NCBI GenBank assembly: GCA_035258565.1
Contig: DATFXF010000018.1
Span: 1 to 23,729 of the forward strand
From: DATFXF01 sp035258565
GTDB taxonomy: Bacteria > Acidobacteriota > Terriglobia > Acidiferrales > UBA7541
DNA length: 23,729 bases
Reading direction: 5' to 3'
Position 1 is the first letter of the stretch. Every line of letters starts with the position of its first letter. The translations under genes and the position numbers were made by a program. Of the stretch, positions 7,601-13,215 are shown piece by piece. The notes beneath the pieces were generated by a model that saw only the letters and a program-made list of their open reading frames with translations, had not been told where the DNA came from and did no database searches.

Positions 7601-7796
7601 AGACTGCACCGAAATAGAAGACGTTCGGTTGGCTGGGCACGCCGGCAACCGCTACGGACCGCCCGCCTCGGAACGGCCCGATCAACCTCCACTCAAGGCC
7701 GGCATAAAGGCTTGGATCAAACTGCTGGGCCAGGCCGCTCGGGACGAGCAGCGCCAGCAGCGCTAGGATTTGGGCAAAGCACAGGTTCTTATTCAT
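4671..7796 (-). CDS. Secreted sortilin/BNR (Asp-box) repeat protein
   Basis: The 1041-residue protein begins with a clear signal peptide (MNKNL then a hydrophobic stretch, ending VPSGLAQQ). About eleven Asp-box motifs of the S/T-x-D-x-G-x-x-W type follow, for example KSSDGGTTW, RSIDGGRTW, KSTDGGTTW, RSDDAGESW, KTTDGGQNW, LTADGGKSW and RTRDNGRTW. These mark the beta-propellers of the Vps10/sortilin and BNR-glycosidase group. After ~700 comes a region with HATHGRSLWILDN-type ending, then a beta-sandwich-like part, and around 860-920 a glutamine/alanine-rich coiled coil. The name 'glycosyl hydrolase' often given to such proteins is not supported by a catalytic motif I can see; the ligand is unknown. 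I chose ATG 7796 because it opens the signal peptide. A TTG at 7880 would add 28 residues with no ribosome-binding site. Confidence 0.9.
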   Translation of the reverse strand: MNKNLCFAQILALLALLVPSGLAQQFDPSLYAGLEWRLIGPFRGGRSVAVAGVPSQPNVFYFGAVSGGVWKTENAGETWKPIFDSQPIASIGAIAVAASNPNVIYVGSGEADMRSNISYGDGMYKSSDGGTTWRNFGLRDTRQIGRILVDPRNPDVVFVAALGHAYGPNAERGVFRSIDGGRTWQKVLFKDDSTGAIDLAWNPHHPQTIFASLWRTRRPPWNVYPPSNGPGSGLYKSTDGGTTWRQITGHGFPSEGLGRIGIAVALGQPARVYAIVDAKEGGLYRSDDAGESWQRLNSESRIWGRGWYFGQVEVDPRDPDTVYVMNTSTYRSRDGGHRFEAIKGAPGGDDYHQLWINPNDPGRMVLASDQGATVSVDGARSWSTWYNQPTAQLYHVVADNAFPYRVYGAQQDSGAVAVPSRTNWHQISFRDWYPACAGGESHYIAPDPLDPNIIYGDTVTRCDQTTNNGKDVSPTLGLPGPFRTTWTLPLVFSKADPHSLYFSRQVLFKTTDGGQNWQRISPDLTREHPGVPPNLDEATAQDTAVKDARRGVIYTIAPSPLERDRIWIGTDDGLIQLTADGGKSWRNVTPPEIGPWSKIGIVEASHFDAAAAYAAVDRHCLEDLRPYIYRTRDNGRTWTKITAGLPENVYVNVVREDPKRKGLLFAGTETGVFVSFDDGGHWQSLQQNLPASSMRDFEIHEDDLIVATHGRSLWILDNITPLRQLTPEVASAPAHLFRPANAIRMQGSLFDGTPLPLGSPVAENPPSGAVIDYYLKAASPTSVVLEIYDRSGRLVRRYSSSEKAQPFDPESVDIPAAWLRTPPALQETAGMHRFVWDLHWTAPAGAEGGRPGRAGPTGPWALPGEYTAKLAVGGQTYSQPLVVAMDPRVKTSAADLERQFAAAQQAAEMMGQAAQARQQAAELRQQLQASRGKAATNRSVGSAITALDHKLDGLMGQPLRGGFPPEETSDRSSLEFVIRLLSTARASIDSAPQPPTGGDQTALARAKQILAAALEAWSEIRTTDLPRLNRLLRQSNLSPIE

Positions 7797-7808
7797 GATG
7801 GGGAGGGA

Positions 7809-7814
7809 AGTATA
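7809..7814 (-). promoter_or_regulatory. Possible -10 element for the BNR-protein gene
   Basis: On the minus strand TATACT ends 12 bases before the ATG at 7796, and no Shine-Dalgarno sequence is visible in between. No good -35 element lies at the usual distance. If real, transcription would start within a few bases of the start codon, giving a leaderless or nearly leaderless message. Confidence 0.3.
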
Positions 7815-7973
7815 GCCACATCCTTGCTCAGGCGCAGCATCGCTCTGCCGGGTGGAGCGAGCTAGACCGTTAGCCTTCAACGGACCAGAAGCGCACCCAA
7901 CAGTTCCAACATTTCCAGGCTGAGCTCAAGGACAGTTTTTTTAGGAGACATGTCTCGAGCGACCCACTGCGCG

Positions 7974-8002
7974 TTGACCGTCCTCGAAGCCTCTCCTAGA
8001 AT
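7974..8002 (+). promoter_or_regulatory. Sigma-70-type promoter of ffh
   Basis: TTGACC (7974-7979) and TAGAAT (7997-8002) are 17 bases apart, a near-consensus sigma-70 promoter. Transcription would start near 8009, only about 14 bases before the ffh ATG at 8023. Confidence 0.7.
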
Positions 8003-8022
8003 GAAGATAGTGGGCGCTGAGC

Positions 8023-9363
8023 ATGTTTGAGAGCCTGACCGAAAAACTGCAGCGGGTTTTCAAGAACCTCCGCGGGCAGGGCAAGCTCACCGAAGAGCAC
8101 CTGGACGCGGCGCTGGCCGAGATCCGCGAGGCGCTGCTCGAGGGCGACGTCAACGTCGGGGTTTGCGATGAACTCCTCGCACGAATCCGCTCAAAAGCCT
8201 TGGGCGCCGAGGTGATGCTCCAGCTCTCGCCCGATCAGCAGGTGGTGAAGATCGTCCGCGATGAGCTTACGGAGTTGCTCGGCAAGCACGCCAAGCCGCT
8301 GTTTGCTTCGCGCCCTCCATCCGTCTGGCTGCTAGTTGGCCTGCAAGGCTCGGGCAAGACCACCACAACGGGTAAGCTCGGCAGGTGGCTCTCGCAGCAC
8401 GGCCATCGGCCGCTGGCCGTCTCGACCGACGTCTATCGCCCCGCGGCGCGCGAACAACTGGCGCAGGTCGCGCGGGCCGTCGGGCTGCCCTGCTGGCCCG
8501 GCGAAGGCACAAACAAGCCGCTCGAGATATCGCGCGGGGCCATTCGCGAAGCCAAGCTCTCGGCCTACGATACGATCCTCGTGGACACCGCCGGCCGACT
8601 GCACATTGACGACCAGTTGATGGCGGAGCTCGGCGAGCTGAAGCGCGAGTTGCAACCCTCGGAAATCCTCTTCATTGCCGACGCGATGATTGGGCAAGAC
8701 GCCGTGCGCTCGGCAGGCGAGTTCCACCGGCGGCTGGGCCTGACCGGGGTGATCCTTACGAAGCTCGATGGCGACGCCCGCGGAGGCGCGGCGCTTTCCA
8801 TCGGCAAAGTCACCGGCGCGCCGGTGAAATTCGTCGGCATCGGCGAGAAATACGACGCGCTCGAAGCCTTTTATCCCGAGCGGATCGTCTCGCGCGTGCT
8901 GGGCATGGGGGACGTGCTCACGCTCATCGAAAAGGCCGAGCAGAGCGTGGACTTGAAGAAGGCCGCGGAGCTCGAGCGCAAGCTGCGTCGCGACGAGTTC
9001 ACACTCGAAGATTTTCGCGACCAATTGCGTCAGCTCCGCAAGATGGGCCCGCTCGAGCAGATTGTCGGTATGCTGCCCAAGCTTGGCCCGCTCGCCAATA
9101 TTCCGAAGGACGCCCAGGTGGACGAATCCCGCCTCCAACGCGTGGAGGCCATCATCAACTCGATGACCGCCGCCGAGCGCAATGACCACTCTCTCATTGA
9201 CGGCAAGCGTCGCAAGCGCATCGCCCGCGGCAGCGGCAGCACGGTCCAGGAAGTCAACCAGGTGCTGAAGCAATACATGATGATGCGCAAGATGATCAAG
9301 CAGTTGGGCCCCGCCGCGGCCAAGGGCAGGTTCCGTGGCTTGGGCAAGCTCGCGGGCCTGTAG
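8023..9363 (+). CDS. ffh: Signal recognition particle protein SRP54 (Ffh)
   Basis: Ffh is the GTPase of the signal recognition particle; with 4.5S RNA it binds hydrophobic signal sequences on ribosomes and docks with FtsY. The 446-residue product has an N-domain (MFESLTEKLQRVFKNLRGQG), the G-domain P-loop GLQGSGKTTTTGKLG (residues 106-120), DTAGRLHID (~188-196), TKLDGDARGG (~246-255) and the GIGEKYDALE segment. A C-terminal M-domain (~325-446) has methionine-rich helices around MMMRKMIKQLG. All parts are present and of normal length. It stands first in the ffh-rnhB neighbourhood, but the following four genes are on the other strand, so it is transcribed alone and converges with trmD. Confidence 0.98.
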   Translation: MFESLTEKLQRVFKNLRGQGKLTEEHLDAALAEIREALLEGDVNVGVCDELLARIRSKALGAEVMLQLSPDQQVVKIVRDELTELLGKHAKPLFASRPPSVWLLVGLQGSGKTTTTGKLGRWLSQHGHRPLAVSTDVYRPAAREQLAQVARAVGLPCWPGEGTNKPLEISRGAIREAKLSAYDTILVDTAGRLHIDDQLMAELGELKRELQPSEILFIADAMIGQDAVRSAGEFHRRLGLTGVILTKLDGDARGGAALSIGKVTGAPVKFVGIGEKYDALEAFYPERIVSRVLGMGDVLTLIEKAEQSVDLKKAAELERKLRRDEFTLEDFRDQLRQLRKMGPLEQIVGMLPKLGPLANIPKDAQVDESRLQRVEAIINSMTAAERNDHSLIDGKRRKRIARGSGSTVQEVNQVLKQYMMMRKMIKQLGPAAAKGRFRGLGKLAGL

Positions 9364-9368
9364 CCCTC

Positions 9369-9405
9369 TCGACCGGACGGCATGTGCCGGGCACATCTCG
9401 GTCGA
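9369..9405. terminator. Nested inverted repeat between convergent ffh and trmD
   Basis: TCGACCG (9369-9375) pairs with CGGTCGA (9399-9405). Inside it ATGTGC (9382-9387) pairs with GCACAT (9391-9396) around a three-base loop. It starts five bases after the ffh stop. There is no T-tract on either strand, so an intrinsic terminator is not proven, but a symmetric structure between two converging genes suits a bidirectional stop. Confidence 0.45.
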
Positions 9406-9509
9406 CGCCCCGCGCGTGCATGCTGCCATCCACTGAGCTAGTAGAACCCTCGCTGTCCAAGATTAGCATGGGGCGCAGAATGCTCGAAGCAGCCGCAAGA
9501 TTGTTTGGA

Positions 9510-10430
9510 CTACCTCGGACGCCGGTTGCTTGTCTTCTGTCCCTTGCTCGCGTGGCCCCCGGAGGGGTCTTTCTTCGGGAGGTGCAACCCTGGTGGAAGA
9601 TTCTCTTCGCGGCGTAGTTCCTCGAGCAGGCGCTGATCTTCGTTGCTGAGCGCCAGCCTGGCAAGCAGTTCGGGGCGGTTGCGCGCGGTCTTTGCCAGGG
9701 CCTGCTGGCGACGCCAGCGGCGGATCTGCTCATGGTTGCCGCTGAGGAGCACTTCTGGCACCGCCCAGCCGCGGAATTCAGCGGGCCGCGTGTAGTGCGG
9801 GTAGTCGAGGATGCCGTAACTTGCGGCCGAGGAGTCCTGTTCTGTGAGAGGAACCGGCTCTTGCGCTGGAACCGTTGGCGCGCTGAAGGATTCTTGAACA
9901 GCCGAGGCTTTATTGCCCAGCGCGCCAGGGAGCAAGCGCGTCACCGAGTCCACAATCATGGCTGCGGGCAACTCGCCCCCCGAGAGCACGAAGTTGCCGA
10001 TGGAGACTTCGTCGGTGGCCAGATGCTCGCCGACACGCTCGTCCACACCCTCGTAGCGACCGCAGAGCAGCACGATGCGCTCAAGGCTGGCGAAGCGCCG
10101 CGCCGTTTCTTGCCCGAACAGCTTGCCCGCCGCGGAAAGGAGCACAACCGCTGTCCCTGCCGGCACCGCCGGGCCAGCCCTTGGCAACTGCCCCTCGGTT
10201 AAGCGCAGGAGCGACTCGACGGCTCGAAACAGCGGCTCGGGCCTCAGCACCATGCCTTCGCCGCCACCAAATGGCCGGTCGTCCACTGTGCGGTGGCGGT
10301 CATGAGTGAACTCGCGCAGGTCATGCACACGCACATCTACCAAGCCACCTTCGCGCGCACGGCGGACAATGCCGTAGTCGAGTGGTCCCGCGAAAAACTC
10401 GGGGAAAATTGTGACGATATCGAAGCGCAT
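9510..10430 (-). CDS. trmD: tRNA (guanine-37-N1)-methyltransferase TrmD
   Basis: TrmD methylates G37 of tRNAs reading CNN codons, using S-adenosylmethionine, and prevents frameshifting. The 306-residue product starts MRFDIVTIFPEFF and carries the substrate-binding DDRPFGGGEGMV and the trefoil-knot segments LLCGRYEGVDERV and IGNFVLSGGELPAAMIVDSVTRLLPG. The C-terminal DYPHYTRPAEFRGWAVPEVLLSGNHE is also present. A short insertion of about 24 residues (SAPTVPAQEPVPL...) separates the knot from the DYPHYTRP segment; such linkers vary in the family. The C-terminus has a basic tail of about 20 residues. ATG at 10430 is the natural start. The gene is the last of a minus-strand block with rimM, khpA and rpsP, inverted relative to ffh. 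Confidence 0.98.
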   Translation of the reverse strand: MRFDIVTIFPEFFAGPLDYGIVRRAREGGLVDVRVHDLREFTHDRHRTVDDRPFGGGEGMVLRPEPLFRAVESLLRLTEGQLPRAGPAVPAGTAVVLLSAAGKLFGQETARRFASLERIVLLCGRYEGVDERVGEHLATDEVSIGNFVLSGGELPAAMIVDSVTRLLPGALGNKASAVQESFSAPTVPAQEPVPLTEQDSSAASYGILDYPHYTRPAEFRGWAVPEVLLSGNHEQIRRWRRQQALAKTARNRPELLARLALSNEDQRLLEELRREENLPPGLHLPKKDPSGGHASKGQKTSNRRPR

Positions 10431-10513
10431 GGCTTACTCGAACCTGAGTTTACCGCATTCCACAGGTTGGTTTGTCTCCGAGCGGAGCAAAGTGGGAAGA
10501 ATCCCCTCGTCCA

Positions 10514-11071
10514 CTACCCGAGGTTCAGTTCCCGCAGGCCATCGGGGAGGACGACCTCGATGCGGCGCGCGGCAAGGTCAATGCGCGTGCAGATTTCCTT
10601 GGCCAGCGGAATGAGCAGCTCGCCCTCGGGCGACTCCACGACAAGCAGCGGCGCGCTGGCTACCCCTTCGCCGAGAAATTGCACGTCGCGCACCCTCCCG
10701 AGCCGGCTGCCGTCGCGCTGCCAGATTTCGCAGCCGATCAAATCGGTGATGTAATAGCGGCCGGCGGGCAGGGGCATGCGCTCGGCGAGTGGAATCTGCA
10801 CTTCCAGCCCGCGCAGCCGCTCCGCATCGCTGATGCTTTCTGAGCCTTCGAAATGAAAGATGACTTGCTGCTTGTGCAGCCAACAGGAGCGGATGGCGAT
10901 GCGGCGCGGCTCGCACCCGCCACCTGCGAGGTAGGCTTCGCGCAGGGCAGGCAAGCGTTCGGGAAAGTCGGAGAGGATCTCGGCTGCCACTTCGCCCCGG
11001 CGGCCGTGCGGGCGGACAATGCGCGCCAGGGTAACGCCCACGAAACGCCTTTCCGGGAAGTCGGTGGGCAC
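10514..11071 (-). CDS. rimM: Ribosome maturation factor RimM
   Basis: RimM binds S19 and assists maturation of the 30S head. The 185-residue product has the N-terminal barrel motif VTLARIVRPHGRRGEVAAE and the second domain beginning YYITDLIGCEIW, with GRVRDVQFLGEGVASAPLLVV and LLIPLAKEICTRID, all typical. The annotated GTG at 11071 overlaps the khpA stop by one base (TAGTG). A second GTG at 11041 has AAAGG six bases upstream and would give a protein beginning just before the first strand. I keep the longer form because homologues usually carry several residues ahead of that strand. Co-transcription with khpA and trmD is likely. Confidence 0.95.
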   Translation of the reverse strand: MPTDFPERRFVGVTLARIVRPHGRRGEVAAEILSDFPERLPALREAYLAGGGCEPRRIAIRSCWLHKQQVIFHFEGSESISDAERLRGLEVQIPLAERMPLPAGRYYITDLIGCEIWQRDGSRLGRVRDVQFLGEGVASAPLLVVESPEGELLIPLAKEICTRIDLAARRIEVVLPDGLRELNLG

Positions 11072-11301
11072 TACTCGAGGATTTCCAAGGTCAGGCGCTT
11101 TCTCAATTTCATCCCTGCCGCGCCGAGGATGGTGCGGATGGATTTGGCCGTGCGCCCTTGGCGCCCGATCACTTTCCCCAGGTCACTCGGGTGGACGCGC
11201 AGCTCGAGCACGGTCACCTGTTCGCCCTCAATCGCGCGGACTTGAACTTGATCGGGATTGTCCACGAGCGCCTTCGCAATCGCTTCTACCAGCTCCTTCA
11301 T
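11071..11301 (-). CDS. khpA: KH-domain RNA-binding protein KhpA
   Basis: The 76-residue protein is a single type-II KH domain with an intact GxxG loop in LGKVIGRQGRTAKSIRTIL, preceded by VTVLELRVHPSD. KhpA proteins are small RNA chaperones that pair with KhpB in several bacteria. The gene sits between rpsP and rimM, its standard place. A strong GGAGGTG six bases before the ATG supports the start. Its stop overlaps the rimM GTG by one base. Confidence 0.96.
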   Translation of the reverse strand: MKELVEAIAKALVDNPDQVQVRAIEGEQVTVLELRVHPSDLGKVIGRQGRTAKSIRTILGAAGMKLRKRLTLEILE

Positions 11302-11390
11302 CGTTCACCTCCCACTGGAACACGAACAGCAGGAAGGTTCGCTTGTGCGGGTCCCGGAGCTCGCGGGACGTTTGCCTGCGGGGACCTCGC

Positions 11391-11630
11391 CTAGGCGATC
11401 TTTTGGTTCTGAAGGAAGCTGCGGACCGTGTCGCTGGGCTGCGCCCCACAATCAAGCCAATACTTGATGCGATCAGCGTTGAGTTTGACCTCTGCCGGCT
11501 TCTTCAGTGGGTCGTAGGTTCCTACCACTTCCACAAACCGGCCATTTCGAGGCCGGCGCTTCTCGATCACTACCACACGATAAGTCGGCTTCTTCTTCTT
11601 CCCTGTTCTCGCCAGGCGGATGGCCAGCAC
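11391..11630 (-). CDS. rpsP: 30S ribosomal protein S16
   Basis: The 79-residue product shows the S16 signature: IRLARTGKKKKPTYRVVVIE, RNGRFVEVVGTYDPL and LNADRIKYWLDCGAQPSDTV. The start is GTG at 11630 with GGAGGT eight bases upstream; with the GTG read as Met, the protein begins MLAIRLAR. It is the first gene of the minus-strand rpsP-khpA-rimM-trmD unit and lies behind a clear promoter with a perfect TATAAT. The 89-base gap to khpA carries no gene. Confidence 0.97.
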   Translation of the reverse strand: MLAIRLARTGKKKKPTYRVVVIEKRRPRNGRFVEVVGTYDPLKKPAEVKLNADRIKYWLDCGAQPSDTVRSFLQNQKIA

Positions 11631-11650
11631 TCGACAATACCTCCGAAGAC

Positions 11651-11680
11651 ATTATAGCCCCCATCGGCTCGGTTGGACAA
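11651..11680 (-). promoter_or_regulatory. Sigma-70-type promoter of rpsP-khpA-rimM-trmD
   Basis: On the minus strand TTGTCC (11680-11675) and a perfect TATAAT (11656-11651) are separated by 18 bases. The leader would be short, about 15 bases, and contain the GGAGGT ribosome-binding site of rpsP. Confidence 0.7.
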
Positions 11681-11726
11681 ATTCGGTTCCCTCGCTGGCC
11701 GAGAGAGGGCCAAGTCTGTAATCAGG

Positions 11727-11755
11727 TAGGCAAACGGGCAAAAATCCGCTATAGT
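11727..11755 (+). promoter_or_regulatory. Sigma-70-type promoter of rplS
   Basis: TAGGCA (11727-11732) and TATAGT (11750-11755) are 17 bases apart and point toward rplS, with a start near 11762 and a leader of about 52 bases. It diverges from the rpsP promoter; the two -35 elements are 46 bases apart. Confidence 0.6.
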
Positions 11756-11813
11756 GAGTGTTCCCGATCGTTTCGGCTGGCCCACCTGGGCGGGTCTGCC
11801 AGGGATCACAACC

Positions 11814-12197
11814 ATGAACCGAGTAGTCGAAAAACTCCAGCAGGGACAGGTGCGAGAGAACCTCCCCAATTTCCGCCCTGGCGACACCGTGCGCGTCCAT
11901 GTGCGGCTAAAGGAAGCGGAAGGGGAAAAGGAGCGCATCCAGCCCTTTGAGGGCGTGGTCATCTCCAAGCGCGGTCGCTTAGCCTCGGCCAGCTTCACCG
12001 TGCGGCGCGTGAGCTTCGGCATCGGCATCGAGCGCATCTTTCCGGTGCATTCGCCCGTCATCAGCACCATCGAAGTGGTCAGTCACGGCAGCGTGCGCCG
12101 CGCGAAACTCTACTACCTTCGCGGACGTAAGGGCAAAGCCGCGCGCATCAAGCGCGCCGGCCGCGCCGAGTTGCCCGCCACGCAGGCCGTCGAATAA
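11814..12197 (+). CDS. rplS: 50S ribosomal protein L19
   Basis: The 127-residue product contains the L19 signatures FRPGDTVRVHVRLKEAEGEKERIQPFEGVVI, GIGIERIFPVHSP and RRAKLYYLRGRKGKAARI. L19 sits at the subunit interface of the ribosome. I chose the ATG at 11814, which gives MNRVVEKLQQGQ and has AGGGA about eight bases upstream. An in-frame GTG at 11754 lies inside the -10 element and is unlikely. The tail RAGRAELPATQAVE is a mild C-terminal extension. rplS stands in its usual place ahead of rnhB but is divergent from the trmD block. Confidence 0.97.
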   Translation: MNRVVEKLQQGQVRENLPNFRPGDTVRVHVRLKEAEGEKERIQPFEGVVISKRGRLASASFTVRRVSFGIGIERIFPVHSPVISTIEVVSHGSVRRAKLYYLRGRKGKAARIKRAGRAELPATQAVE

Positions 12198-12255
12198 TCA
12201 CGAGCCACCCCGCCGTTGGGGATTTCCTCTGCGCGCTTCCTTCTGCTCTTCCCTA

Positions 12256-12264
12256 TGCTAGAAT
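12256..12264 (+). promoter_or_regulatory. Extended -10 promoter directly before rnhB (leaderless start)
   Basis: TG-C-TAGAAT (TG at 12256-12257, TAGAAT 12259-12264) is an extended -10 element whose end is nine bases before the rnhB ATG. There is no Shine-Dalgarno sequence in the nine bases between. This arrangement predicts a leaderless rnhB transcript; the -35 region is poor, as expected for extended -10 promoters. Confidence 0.45.
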
Positions 12265-12273
12265 CGCGCCCCA

Positions 12274-12939
12274 ATGAGGCGGCTGTGCTCCTCCCGCTAC
12301 GAACGTGAAGCGCGCCAGCGCGGCTGGCTGCGCATCGCCGGCCTCGACGAAGTAGGACGCGGGTCGCTCTTCGGCCCCGTGGTCGCCGCCGCAGTCATCC
12401 TGAACCACAAGCGCCGGATCGTTGGCTTGGACGACTCGAAAAAGCTTGCCCCGCAGCTTCGCGCCGTGCTGGCTGAGCGCATCCGCGAGCACGCCGTGGC
12501 CTGGAGCATCGCGGAAGTGGACGCCCAGCGTATCGACGCCTGGAATATCTACCAGGCGAGTCGCCAGGCCATGGGGGCCGCGGTTGCACAGCTCCAGGTC
12601 ACGCCCGATTACCTCCTCATCGATGCCCTACACCTGGATTTGCCCTTCGAGCAGCGCGCGCTGACCAAGGGCGACGCCCGCTCGGTTTCGATTGCCGCAG
12701 CATCGATCCTGGCCAAGGTCGCGCGCGACCTGCTGATGGACAAGTGGGACGCGGTCTATCCGCACTACGGCCTGCGACACAACAAGGGCTACTCGACCCC
12801 CGATCACTTGGCCGCCTTGCGCCACTACGGTCCCACCCCACTGCATCGCTATTCCTTTGCCCCTGTGCGAGAAGCCTGCTGCTGGGCCGCCGACGTCACG
12901 CAGGAGCAGTTGCCGCTCGACGCAGCCCCCTCGAACTGA
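12274..12939 (+). CDS. rnhB: Ribonuclease HII
   Basis: RNase HII cuts the RNA strand of RNA-DNA hybrids and removes single ribonucleotides from DNA. The 221-residue product has the metal-binding residues D25 and E26 within AGLDEVGRG, D117 in LLIDALHL and D152 in ILAKVARD. It also has the GRG motif (28-30) and the segment KGDARSVSIAAASILAKVARD. The C-terminal HNKGYSTPDHLAALRHYGP is typical. ATG 12274 is the only sensible start. It follows rplS by 76 bases and probably has its own promoter. Confidence 0.97.
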   Translation: MRRLCSSRYEREARQRGWLRIAGLDEVGRGSLFGPVVAAAVILNHKRRIVGLDDSKKLAPQLRAVLAERIREHAVAWSIAEVDAQRIDAWNIYQASRQAMGAAVAQLQVTPDYLLIDALHLDLPFEQRALTKGDARSVSIAAASILAKVARDLLMDKWDAVYPHYGLRHNKGYSTPDHLAALRHYGPTPLHRYSFAPVREACCWAADVTQEQLPLDAAPSN

Positions 12940-12967
12940 ACCTCCGCCTTTTCACTCAGGCCCAGAG

Positions 12968-12981
12968 TCTCTCGCGAGAGA
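12968..12981 (+). terminator. Palindrome after rnhB, weak terminator candidate
   Basis: TCTCTCGCGAGAGA is a perfect 14-base palindrome 28 bases past the rnhB stop. A run of six T bases occurs downstream near 13007-13012, too far for a classical intrinsic terminator. It is the only plausible 3'-end signal between rnhB and the next promoter. Confidence 0.3.
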
Positions 12982-13019
12982 GCTAATTACTGCCTGTTCG
13001 CATGTATTTTTTCGTTGCG

Positions 13020-13049
13020 TTGACTTGACTTTCTGGCGCGTGCTAGCGT
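13020..13049 (+). promoter_or_regulatory. Candidate promoter of the TPR-thiE group
   Basis: TTGACT occurs twice in overlap (13020-13025 and 13025-13030). The first is 18 bases from TAGCGT (13044-13049), which carries an extended TGC just before it. The -10 match is only fair. The resulting leader, about 160 bases before the ATG at 13216, is GC-rich and holds several short inverted repeats; I do not recognise a riboswitch class in it. Confidence 0.4.
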
Positions 13050-13215
13050 GGTAACGAAGCTTCAGCTTGGCTGGCTCACTGCCGGCCTCCGCTGGACTGG
13101 CCCGCTCCCGGGTCTGCTATTCGGCGGCCCCTTCGAGGCTCGACCGGGCAAGCCGTCGCTCCCACAAGAATCAGGTGGGCTGTCGCCTCAGCGGGAAACG
13201 GGCAGAAGATTGCTG

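Noticed and set aside
7921..7950. T-run at 7936-7942 as an intrinsic terminator
   Set aside because: No stable hairpin precedes the T-run on the plus strand, and the two flanking genes diverge, so there is no transcript to end there.
9415..9460. Minus-strand TAGCTCAGTGGATGG resembling a tRNA D-arm
   Set aside because: The D-stem does not pair correctly, and no acceptor stem, anticodon arm or T-arm can be built around it. It lies in the ffh-trmD gap and looks like chance.
13048..13215. N-terminal extension of the TPR protein from GTG 13048
   Set aside because: The GTG overlaps the candidate -10 element and has no ribosome-binding site. The encoded residues are low-complexity and unlike TPR; the fold starts at the ATG at 13216.
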